Source: Lachnospiraceae bacterium (lineage in GTDB: Bacteria > Bacillota > Clostridia > Lachnospirales > Lachnospiraceae). Taken from it: a stretch of DNA of 6,379 nucleotides. Shown here in pieces: positions 1 to 5,130 of this stretch. A program made the position numbers and the translations under genes. Location of the stretch: the NCBI GenBank assembly GCA_017476305.1, contig JAFVAA010000651.1, positions 1 through 6,379 on the forward strand, in the 5' to 3' direction. The notes below the pieces were generated by a model. It had not been told where the DNA came from, made no database searches, and saw nothing but the letters and a program-made list of their open reading frames with translations. Position 1 is the first letter of the stretch. The number at the start of each line of letters is the position of its first letter.

Positions 1-250
1 CCTCGCCCTCCCCGCTAAAATCAAAATAGGCAACAGGGGTTCTCGAAAGCGCAGGCAAATACTCCCTGTCCCATCTTCTCGACAAATTCACATTCGTATC
101 ATAAACGTATGCCTCTTTTCCTTCTATCTCCATTACCAGATCCCCGCACCGTTTTAAAGAAATATCTTTTTTTTCCTCATTTGCCGGCACCAGGTCTGCA
201 CCGGTCATGACCGGCAGGCCAATCGGCCCGTCATAAAGCCTTACATTCAT
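1..250 (-). CDS. 5' part of an unrecognised protein, possibly a carbohydrate-active enzyme (runs off the left edge)
   Basis: An open frame enters from position 250 and continues without a stop to the window edge, giving about 83 N-terminal residues (MNVRLYDGPIGLPVMTG at the start; DTNVN and SRTPVAYFDF further on). I chose the ATG at 250 because AGTAGGTG (266-259), a near-perfect ribosome binding site, sits 8 nt upstream. The in-frame ATG at 313 would add 21 residues but has only terminator sequence in front of it and no ribosome binding site. The piece is soluble-looking with no signal peptide. Its position after a sugar-binding lipoprotein suggests a glycoside hydrolase or related enzyme acting on imported oligosaccharide. 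The SRTPVAYFDF stretch reminds me of N-terminal modules of beta-helix glycosidases, but this is a weak recollection and not a family assignment. Confidence 0.65.
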   Translation of the reverse strand, partial: MNVRLYDGPIGLPVMTGADLVPANEEKKDISLKRCGDLVMEIEGKEAYVYDTNVNLSRRWDREYLPALSRTPVAYFDFSGEGE

Positions 251-258
251 ATCTGCCA

Positions 259-266
259 CACCTACT
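259..266 (-). promoter_or_regulatory. Ribosome binding site deciding the start at 250
   Basis: On the minus strand this reads AGTAGGTG, seven of eight matching AGGAGGTG, with 8 nt to the ATG at 250-248. The alternative upstream ATG (313) lacks any comparable site, so this motif decides the start of the left-edge gene. Confidence 0.55.
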
Positions 267-321
267 TTCTGTTTTCTTTGATTCAGGAACTGTTTCAAAT
301 TCGAACTTGCCATTTTCTTTT

Positions 322-357
322 AAAAAAGGCGGCAAGCCTGTTCTCTTGCCGCCTTTT
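322..357 (-). terminator. Intrinsic terminator after the solute-binding protein gene
   Basis: A perfect 9-bp GC-rich stem (328-336 with 345-353, GGCGGCAAG/CTTGCCGCC) closes an 8-nt loop and is followed, in the leftward direction, by six T (327-322). It begins 36 nt past the stop codon of the binding-protein gene. A-tract and T-tract flank both sides, so the stem can extend by four A-T pairs and could work in either direction, but only leftward transcription reaches it. Any transcription of the next gene must read through it or start in the roughly 70 bp beyond it, where I see no convincing promoter. Confidence 0.88.
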
Positions 358-392
358 CCATTTTTTATACTCATTTAGCGAGTATCCCCATC

Positions 393-2009
393 CTACAGAT
401 TCGACTGATAGGTATTATATGCATCCTGCATAATCTGAAAGAAGTCCTGATACCCCATCTGGTCTAACTGCTTTAAGTAGCTGTCCCATTCTTTGTCCAC
501 ACCGCCGGATGTCACCCAGGAAGCCTGGGAAGTGGCTACATAAGAGCTGATATCTGCATAAAGAGTCGCAAGTGTATTCAACTGTTCCGGTGTATAGCTT
601 ACGTTCGGATATGCCGGCTTTGCATACTGCGCTAAATCTTTATCCAGTGCCAGTTTCGATGCATCTCCGTTTTCCGCTGCATACGTCACCTTGTCATTAA
701 AGCCCTCTGCTACATACTTTGGTCCAAAGTCACGAAGGGAATTGATCCATGCATATGTATCTGCAGAATCTCCATTCTGCGGCTCTAATACCGTATACGT
801 TCCTGCAGACTCATCCTTCTCGGTGCCAATACCGAATCCACCGTAGAAGTTCTGGATGGAAGCATCATCCGTATAGAAAGAATCTGCCCACTGTAACAGC
901 TTGGCAGGATCCTTGCAGGAGCTGGTCACTACAAATTCATAACGGGAGTAGTTCCAATGCTCCGGGTCAGAAGAAATATAGCTTTCTCCGTCCGGACCCT
1001 TCAATGCCGGAAGTGCCTCGTACTGATCTCCATTTGAGCCAAAGGTGGCATCCGCTGTCCATCCCGGTGCACATCCCACGATCGGTGTCTCACTCATCAG
1101 CTTGGCATCACGCATGGAATCATCCATGGTAAAGATTTCCGAATCAATCAGGCCTGCTTTATAGCAGTCGCTCATCCATTTGATCCCCTCCTTATAATTC
1201 TCCGTCGTCGGAAGAAATACCGGCTTTCCATCCTGCATCGCCATGGAATAAGTGTTGTCTGCACCAATCTTAGTGCCAAAAGGCAGGCAGAAAAACATCA
1301 CAGCATCCGCATATCCCCGTCCATAAGGAATCTCATCATCCGGATCCCCATTTCCATTTGCATCTTCATCCTTAAATGCCCTTAACACATCCACAAACTC
1401 CTCATAAGTCGTCGGCATCTGCAGGTTCAGGTTATCTAACCAGGTCTTGTTGATAAACATCTGGTTCGCCACCGTCGGACGACAAGGTTTCTTAGCCGGA
1501 AGACCATAGATATGTCCATCCGAAGAAGTTGCCAGCGCTTTCATGGTAGGGTCGCTTTCCATGATCTTCTTCAAATTCGGCATATTCTCATCAATATAAT
1601 CATCCAATGCGATAAACGTACCTTCGTTCGTCATGATATCTGACTCTGTAAAGCAGATGGAACCCATAAATGCATCCGGAAGGTCTCCACCAGCCAAAAG
1701 CACTGCTTTCTTATCTCCCCAGTCTGAATTTAAAATCGTATTCCATGTAATATCAATTCCCAAATCTTTTGCCGATGTATCCGGAAAGCCTTTATGATAC
1801 TCCTCTCCCCAGTCAGCCCAGCGCACGGTAGACACAGTATAGGAAGCACCGCCTGACCCCGCGGAGCCTCCCGAACTATCTGAACCTGCAGAACTGCCTG
1901 CCCCGCCGGAACTTCCTCCTGTCCCGCTATCCGAACCACCACAGGCAGTCAGAGCACTCCCTGCTGCCAAAGTCAACGCCAGCATCACACATAATTTTCT
2001 TTTTCTCAT
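393..2009 (-). CDS. Lipoprotein solute-binding protein of a carbohydrate ABC importer (LplA/YtcQ-like)
   Basis: This 538-residue protein is the extracellular ligand-capturing subunit of the importer formed with the two upstream permeases. It opens with a lipoprotein signal peptide: MRKRK, a hydrophobic stretch and lipobox LTAC with the lipidated Cys23. A Gly/Ser-rich linker (about 24-56) follows, then a family 1 type extracellular binding fold. Residues 214-226 contain DxNxNxD followed by acidic residues (D216, N218, N220, D222, D224-E226), resembling the calcium loop of alginate-binding AlgQ-type proteins. The C-terminal end (QMGYQDFFQIMQDAYNTYQ) is typical of the LplA/YtcQ group, whose usual length is about 500-550 residues. 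The start at 2009 is chosen because AAGGAG (2023-2018) lies 8 nt upstream and gives a proper signal peptide; the frame stays open to 2138 but that 43-residue extension has no such support. It has its own promoter. The family transports oligosaccharides, often pectin- or glycan-derived; the exact ligand is unknown. Confidence 0.95.
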   Translation of the reverse strand: MRKRKLCVMLALTLAAGSALTACGGSDSGTGGSSGGAGSSAGSDSSGGSAGSGGASYTVSTVRWADWGEEYHKGFPDTSAKDLGIDITWNTILNSDWGDKKAVLLAGGDLPDAFMGSICFTESDIMTNEGTFIALDDYIDENMPNLKKIMESDPTMKALATSSDGHIYGLPAKKPCRPTVANQMFINKTWLDNLNLQMPTTYEEFVDVLRAFKDEDANGNGDPDDEIPYGRGYADAVMFFCLPFGTKIGADNTYSMAMQDGKPVFLPTTENYKEGIKWMSDCYKAGLIDSEIFTMDDSMRDAKLMSETPIVGCAPGWTADATFGSNGDQYEALPALKGPDGESYISSDPEHWNYSRYEFVVTSSCKDPAKLLQWADSFYTDDASIQNFYGGFGIGTEKDESAGTYTVLEPQNGDSADTYAWINSLRDFGPKYVAEGFNDKVTYAAENGDASKLALDKDLAQYAKPAYPNVSYTPEQLNTLATLYADISSYVATSQASWVTSGGVDKEWDSYLKQLDQMGYQDFFQIMQDAYNTYQSNL

Positions 2010-2078
2010 AAAATCTTCTCCTTTTCTGAAATATGTACTTGTCAGCAAAAATATCTGCCGATAAGCTTCCTTTTGATA

Positions 2079-2107
2079 AATATAGTATATAACCGCCGGA
2101 CTGTCAT
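2079..2107 (-). promoter_or_regulatory. Sigma-A type promoter of the solute-binding protein gene
   Basis: Reading leftward, ATGACA (2107-2102, five of six to TTGACA) is followed by exactly 17 bp and TATATT (2084-2079, five of six to TATAAT). Transcription would begin near 2072, leaving a leader of about 60 nt before the ATG at 2009. A private promoter between the permeases and the binding protein would let the cell make the lipoprotein in excess of the membrane subunits, a usual need of ABC importers. Confidence 0.65.
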
Positions 2108-2110
2108 GAA

Positions 2111-2142
2111 TAGCACTAATGCGTGCTGATACTAGCACTTTT
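2111..2142 (-). promoter_or_regulatory. Candidate activator site: direct repeat with 22-bp period upstream of the binding-protein promoter
   Basis: Leftward, the sequence is AAAAGTGCTA (2142-2133), 12 bp, then ATTAGTGCTA (2120-2111), ending 3 bp before the -35 hexamer. The heptamer AGTGCTA is repeated exactly at a 22-bp period, about two helical turns. Two head-to-tail half-sites just upstream of -35 are the classic layout for AraC-family activators, and the adjacent response regulator is probably of that type (YesN-like). The same decamer AAAAGTGCTA recurs upstream of the permease operon. The repeats are seen; the binding protein is inferred. Confidence 0.5.
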
Positions 2143-2154
2143 TAGAACTCTTTT

Positions 2155-3033
2155 TTATTCCTTTACAGCACCAATCATGACACCCTGGTTAAAGTACTTC
2201 TGCAAGAACGGATACAGAACCATGATCGGCAGGGTAGATACTACGATCGAGCAGTACTTCATCATATCAGAAAGCTGCCTTAACTCCTGAGCGGTCGTCC
2301 CGGTTGCCGCACCTAAAAGCGACTGGTTCGTAATCAGGATCCTTCTTAGCAAAAGCTGCAGCGGCTGCAGATCTTCGTTCTGGATATAGATCAGCGCATT
2401 GAACCAGGAGTTCCAAAGTCCCACCGCCGTCCACAGACCGATTACTGCTAAAACTGCTTTCGAAAGCGGTATCACAAACTGGAAGAAATACCGGATCGTA
2501 CCGCAGCCATCAATCTGGGCTGCCTCCCACAGGGATTCCGGGATCGTATTTTTAAAAAATGTCCTCGCCACGATGATGTTATAAGTAGACACCGAGAACG
2601 GAACGACCATAACCCAGAAAGAATCTAAAAGCCCAAAACTTTTTACCACAAAGTAGGTAGCGATCAGCCCGCCGTTTACAAACATCGGAATCAGATAAAA
2701 AACATTGATGATCTTCCTCCCCAGTAAATCCTTCCTGGAAAGAGCGTATCCTGCGGGGATATTCACTGCCAGGGCGATCGCAGTACCAATGACCGTATAC
2801 AAAATCGTATTCAGATAGCTTTTCCATATCTGCGCCTGCTTGAAGAGTTCCCTGTACCCCGCAAAATCTATCTTTTTCGGCCAGAGCCAGACCTTTCCAC
2901 TCGTCACATCTGCCGGATTGCTAAAAGATGCAATCACTACGAACCAGAGCGGATAGATAATGACAATCATCATGAGAATGGCAATCACATAAAATAATAT
3001 ATTCAGACGTTTATCCTTCCCCTTTAGCTTCAT
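2155..3033 (-). CDS. Carbohydrate ABC transporter permease, LplC/YtcP-like (MalG type)
   Basis: This 292-residue inner subunit pairs with the permease just upstream to form the membrane channel of the sugar importer. Hydrophobic segments lie at about 12-36, 73-97, 108-131, 138-158, 186-208 and 262-280, fitting six membrane helices of the binding-protein-dependent permease fold. The cytoplasmic ATPase-docking EAA loop is visible at about 166-189 (SLWEAAQIDG then VIP; E170, A171, A172, G176, P189). The ATG at 3033 is chosen because AAAGGAGG (3050-3043) is 9 nt upstream; an in-frame TTG two codons earlier is only 3 nt from that site. It follows permease 1 after 21 bp, so the two are cotranscribed. 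Length and C-terminal GVMIGAVKE are typical for the LplC/YtcP group. No ATPase gene is present in the window. Confidence 0.95.
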   Translation of the reverse strand: MKLKGKDKRLNILFYVIAILMMIVIIYPLWFVVIASFSNPADVTSGKVWLWPKKIDFAGYRELFKQAQIWKSYLNTILYTVIGTAIALAVNIPAGYALSRKDLLGRKIINVFYLIPMFVNGGLIATYFVVKSFGLLDSFWVMVVPFSVSTYNIIVARTFFKNTIPESLWEAAQIDGCGTIRYFFQFVIPLSKAVLAVIGLWTAVGLWNSWFNALIYIQNEDLQPLQLLLRRILITNQSLLGAATGTTAQELRQLSDMMKYCSIVVSTLPIMVLYPFLQKYFNQGVMIGAVKE

Positions 3034-3042
3034 TACCAAAAA

Positions 3043-3050
3043 CCTCCTTT
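3043..3050 (-). promoter_or_regulatory. Ribosome binding site deciding the permease 2 start
   Basis: On the minus strand this is AAAGGAGG, complementary to the 16S rRNA tail. It is 9 nt from the ATG at 3033-3031 but only 3 nt from the TTG at 3039-3037, so it favours the ATG. Confidence 0.75.
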
Positions 3051-3054
3051 CCTT

Positions 3055-3996
3055 TTATAACAAGCTCGTTTCTGTCGTTTTCTTAGAAACCCAGTTCACT
3101 CCCAGAAGCACGATAACATTTACCACCGTATTAAAAAGGCCAATCGCTGTCGCCAGACTGTACTGTGCTCCCTGGAGACCCATTTTATAAACATAGGTAG
3201 AGATAATCTCGCTCGCACCGCTGTTCTGGATGTTCTGAAGCAGATAGACTTTTTCAAAACCAATCCCCAAAATGCTTCCTGCCCGCATGATCAAAAGCAC
3301 CATAGCCGTCGGAAGGATCATCGGAATATCTATGTAGCGGACCTTCTGCATCGTCGTAGCACCGTCAATCGTCGCCGCTTCATAATAGGTAGGGTCTACC
3401 GCAGAAAGAGCAGCCAGGTAAATGATGCTGTCCCATCCGATGTGCTGCCATATATCACTCCAGACATACACATGCTTAAATGCTCCCTCGCTCGCCATCA
3501 GGTTCGGCATTTCCAGTCCGAATAGTCTGCCGATATTGGCGATCAGACCATTGTTCGGGGAAAGGATGATGAGAATCAGTCCGCACATGACCATGGTAGA
3601 AATAAAGTGCGGAAGATAAGTCGTCACCTGAAAGACCTTTTTAAACATCTTCTCTTTCATCTGGTTGCACATGATTGCCAAAGCAATCGGCAGTGGAAAT
3701 CCTACAATCATTCCATACACACTTAAAATCAGCGTATTTTTCAATGTGATCGGAAACTGATAGGATTTAAAATACTGGATAAAATGTTTAAATCCCACAA
3801 ACGGACTCCCAAAAATCCCTTTCGCCGGGGAAAAATCCTGAAATGCCATCACCAATCCCCCTAAAGGCAGATAGGCAAAGCAAAACAGGAGAACCGCAGA
3901 CGGTAAAAGCAGGATATATATCGGCAGGCTCTTTTTGAACCTGACGCCAAAACTCTGCTTCTTTTTCACAACCTTCGTTCCTGCTCCATCACTCAT
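3055..3996 (-). CDS. Carbohydrate ABC transporter permease, LplB/YteP-like (MalF type)
   Basis: First conventional gene of the leftward importer operon; 313 residues. A basic N-terminus (KVVKKKQ, RFKK) precedes a first membrane helix at about 24-46, and further hydrophobic segments occur near 87-110, 127-146, 188-200, 227-245 and 283-302. The EAA loop that contacts the ATPase is at about 203-229 (TYYEAATIDG then DIPMILP; E206, A207, A208, G212, P225). The motif set and the order LplB-like then LplC-like are those of the B. subtilis LplABC and YteP/YtcP/YtcQ systems, where the substrate is an oligosaccharide. The start at 3996 has AGGAGGG (4010-4004) upstream. A short ORF with its own ribosome binding site overlaps this start by 8 nt, which may couple translation. 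Expression is probably controlled by the divergent two-component system. Confidence 0.95.
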   Translation of the reverse strand: MSDGAGTKVVKKKQSFGVRFKKSLPIYILLLPSAVLLFCFAYLPLGGLVMAFQDFSPAKGIFGSPFVGFKHFIQYFKSYQFPITLKNTLILSVYGMIVGFPLPIALAIMCNQMKEKMFKKVFQVTTYLPHFISTMVMCGLILIILSPNNGLIANIGRLFGLEMPNLMASEGAFKHVYVWSDIWQHIGWDSIIYLAALSAVDPTYYEAATIDGATTMQKVRYIDIPMILPTAMVLLIMRAGSILGIGFEKVYLLQNIQNSGASEIISTYVYKMGLQGAQYSLATAIGLFNTVVNVIVLLGVNWVSKKTTETSLL

Positions 3997-4039
3997 AGAC
4001 CTTCCCTCCTATCTTTTGGATCGCTTTTTCTTTTTTCAT
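3989..4039 (-). CDS. Candidate 16-residue leader peptide overlapping the permease 1 start
   Basis: The frame encodes MKKEKAIQKIGGKVYE and stops at TGA 3991-3989, overlapping the ATG of permease 1 (3996) in another frame by 8 nt. A strong ribosome binding site, AAGGAG (4053-4048), sits 8 nt upstream of its ATG, as good as those of the real genes. The ribosome binding site of the permease lies inside this ORF, so its translation would affect access to the permease start. The peptide is basic and has no recognisable family. It could be a genuine coupling or leader ORF, or a chance ORF in purine-rich leader DNA. Confidence 0.35.
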   Translation of the reverse strand: MKKEKAIQKIGGKVYE

Positions 4040-4095
4040 ATCTGCTGCTCCTTCCTTAGGATTCTCATAGAAATAACCTGATATTTTGCTTTCAT
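4036..4095 (-). CDS. Candidate 19-residue leader ORF upstream of the 16-residue ORF
   Basis: The frame encodes MKAKYQVISMRILRKEQQI and ends in a TGA that overlaps the ATG of the next short ORF (ATGA junction at 4039-4036). GGAGG (4103-4099) is only 3 nt from its ATG, tighter than usual. It contains the ribosome binding site of the next short ORF. There is no homology that I recognise. It is listed because it tiles exactly with its neighbour; it may well be chance. Confidence 0.18.
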   Translation of the reverse strand: MKAKYQVISMRILRKEQQI

Positions 4096-4177
4096 TTTCC
4101 TCCGAAAAACCATCCTGGCATTTCCAAGACCCCTTAATTTTGATAAACCCATCTTAACCCTTTTTCCTTTTTTGAAA

Positions 4178-4209
4178 TAGCACTTTTACGTTTTCTAAAT
4201 TGTACTTTT
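4178..4209 (-). promoter_or_regulatory. Candidate activator site upstream of the permease operon: direct repeat with 22-bp period
   Basis: Leftward, AAAAGTACAA (4209-4200), 12 bp, then AAAAGTGCTA (4187-4178). The two copies match at eight of ten positions with a 22-bp period, and the promoter-proximal copy is identical over ten bases to the distal copy in front of the binding-protein gene. Orientation relative to transcription and the 12-bp spacer are the same at both places. A weak -10 (TAAGAT, 4156-4151) would place the -35 region against the proximal half-site, as for an activator that contacts RNA polymerase. Binding by the neighbouring regulator is inferred. Confidence 0.5.
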
Positions 4210-4269
4210 CAGACTTTTCCATCTGTAACCTTCCATCTTTCTCCTGCAAAAGTTTCTGAAATATTTATG

Positions 4270-4298
4270 TGGAAAGTGCAGCACTCTTTTGATATAAT
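4270..4298 (+). promoter_or_regulatory. Sigma-A type promoter of the kinase/regulator operon
   Basis: TGGAAA (4270-4275, four of six to TTGACA) is followed by 17 bp and a perfect TATAAT (4293-4298). Transcription would start near 4305, giving a leader of about 145 nt that is mostly one long hairpin. The spacer holds the palindrome AGTGCAGCACT, a possible operator. Confidence 0.7.
4275..4285. promoter_or_regulatory. 11-bp palindrome in the kinase promoter spacer
   Basis: AGTGCAGCACT is a perfect palindrome (5+1+5) lying between the -35 and -10 elements of the kinase promoter. It contains AGTGC and GCACT, the core of the half-sites found upstream of the importer genes. A protein bound here would block RNA polymerase, so autorepression is possible; it may also be coincidence. 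Confidence 0.3.
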
Positions 4299-4312
4299 AG
4301 GATGTAAGGAGC

Positions 4313-4419
4313 CGGTCATTCATCACTTTCTCGATTTTGCGAGCAGCAATGCCTTAAATGCACAGCACCAAAGGTGCGTTGCATGGTCACTCGCAAAATC
4401 GGAAAGTTCATTATGACCG
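4313..4419 (+). repeat. Long imperfect inverted repeat (hairpin) filling the kinase 5' leader
   Basis: The outer arms CGGTCAT/ATGACCG (4313-4319 with 4413-4419) are followed by a 5x5 internal loop. Next come six pairs (4325-4330 with 4402-4407), a bulged T, and twelve perfect pairs (4332-4343 with 4390-4401, CGATTTTGCGAG). The apex can fold further: ATGCA/TGCAT (4358-4362 with 4380-4384) and GCACC-AAA-GGTGC (4365-4377), or alternatively GCAATGC with GCGTTGC. Weak pairing of 4307-4311 with 4421-4425 extends the base almost to the predicted transcript start. There is no T-tract, so it is not an intrinsic terminator, and the ribosome binding site stays outside. It could be a structured leader RNA or a dispersed miniature palindromic element inserted between promoter and gene; no target-site duplication is evident. 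Confidence 0.8.
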
Positions 4420-4449
4420 ATTCCTAAGAAACATGAAGGAGAAAACACT

Positions 4450-5130
4450 ATGCGCAGTCACAAACTATACTCCGTGGAGTCCATCCTGCCCCGTCTGATC
4501 CTGTTTGCAATCCCTGTCATCCTGGCAAGTATCGCCCTAAGCATCTATGCCTTATATGAAATCAGGACTCAGAGCATTTCCTATATTACTACTTACATTT
4601 CGGACTATCATACCGTTTTAAAGAAAAACCTGGATGCGATACAGGAATTTTCTGAATTTATCACAACAAAGGATTCGGATCTGGAGAACCTGGATACCTC
4701 TGACCAGCCATACGAGACTTATGTGAAGGCTTCCCTCTTACGCAGCAGGGCGAAAAATTTCCAAGCCCTGACCGGAGAACACTTTCAGTATATCTACTAT
4801 AACAAGGCAAAAGATATTTTCTACAACCTGTCTAACATAACCATGACCTACGAAGACTATATAGGGTTACAGACCTATGCCCGCACCTCTGTAGAAAACA
4901 GACAGGAAAACCGAAGCTGGAAAATCATTTCCATAAATAGCGAACCGTACCTGTATTACTATTTCACCTATCAAAATCGCATCTTTATCAGCACCAGTAA
5001 GGTAAAAGATCTTTTAGCCCCTTTGCATATGTTAGACATCGGAAAACATGGTATCGTCCAGGTCCTTGGCGAAGAGAATACGCTGTTTGAAAAATGGGGG
5101 GGGTGGGTACGCAAAGCCCAGCCGTTTTAA
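4450..5130 (+). CDS. Sensor-domain fragment of the frameshifted kinase
   Basis: This is what the sequence translates to as given: 226 residues with one N-terminal membrane helix (about 13-36) and most of an extracellular sensor region, then ten residues of out-of-frame sequence after the G run and a TAA at 5128-5130. It lacks the second membrane helix, the phosphoacceptor histidine and the ATPase. A stable product would be membrane-anchored with no signalling output. It belongs to the gene at 4450-6196 rather than being a gene of its own. Confidence 0.7.
   Translation: MRSHKLYSVESILPRLILFAIPVILASIALSIYALYEIRTQSISYITTYISDYHTVLKKNLDAIQEFSEFITTKDSDLENLDTSDQPYETYVKASLLRSRAKNFQALTGEHFQYIYYNKAKDIFYNLSNITMTYEDYIGLQTYARTSVENRQENRSWKIISINSEPYLYYYFTYQNRIFISTSKVKDLLAPLHMLDIGKHGIVQVLGEENTLFEKWGGWVRKAQPF

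Larger units (their letters stand above)
3997..4449. other. Divergent intergenic control region between importer operon and two-component system
   Basis: This 453-bp stretch has no conventional gene. From left to right it holds the leader of the leftward permease operon with tiny overlapping ORFs (about 3997-4121), a pyrimidine-rich segment on the plus strand (4160-4173), and a 22-bp-period direct repeat likely to control the importer (4178-4209). Next come about 60 bp with nothing I can assign, the promoter of the kinase gene (4270-4298) with an 11-bp palindrome in its spacer, and a long hairpin filling the kinase leader (4313-4419). The kinase ribosome binding site AAGGAG (4436-4441), 8 nt before its ATG, completes it. 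For the leftward operon the only -10-like element I can point to is TAAGAT (4156-4151), with no proper -35, which would fit an activator-dependent promoter. Confidence 0.8.

Noticed and set aside
293..298. TTGAAA (minus strand) as -35 of a promoter for the left-edge gene
   Set aside because: At 17-18 bp spacing the -10 position reads AAAACA or AAACAG, too far from TATAAT to support.
749..1132. Plus-strand ORF of 127 codons inside the binding-protein gene
   Set aside because: It is antisense to a well-supported gene, its Ser/His/Pro-rich composition is typical of a shadow frame, and it has no ribosome binding site. The short antisense or alternate-frame ORFs within 1730-1942, 2399-2584, 2579-2827, 3422-3619 and 5731-5922 were rejected likewise.
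2010..2138. Longer start for the binding protein at 2138, adding 43 residues
   Set aside because: The extension has no ribosome binding site, crosses the predicted promoter, and would bury the lipoprotein signal peptide. The ATG at 2009 has AAGGAG 8 nt upstream.
2122..2138. GTGCT/AGCAC mini-hairpin as a terminator after permease 2
   Set aside because: The stem is only 5 bp with no T-tract after it in the leftward direction; it is better explained as part of the direct-repeat site.
4188..4199. Catabolite-repression (cre) site around TACGTTTTC
   Set aside because: Only the right half resembles the cre consensus; the left half does not match.
4313..4419. Long hairpin as an intrinsic terminator or attenuator
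   Set aside because: It is followed by ATTCCTAAG with no T-run, and no alternative terminator fold is apparent.
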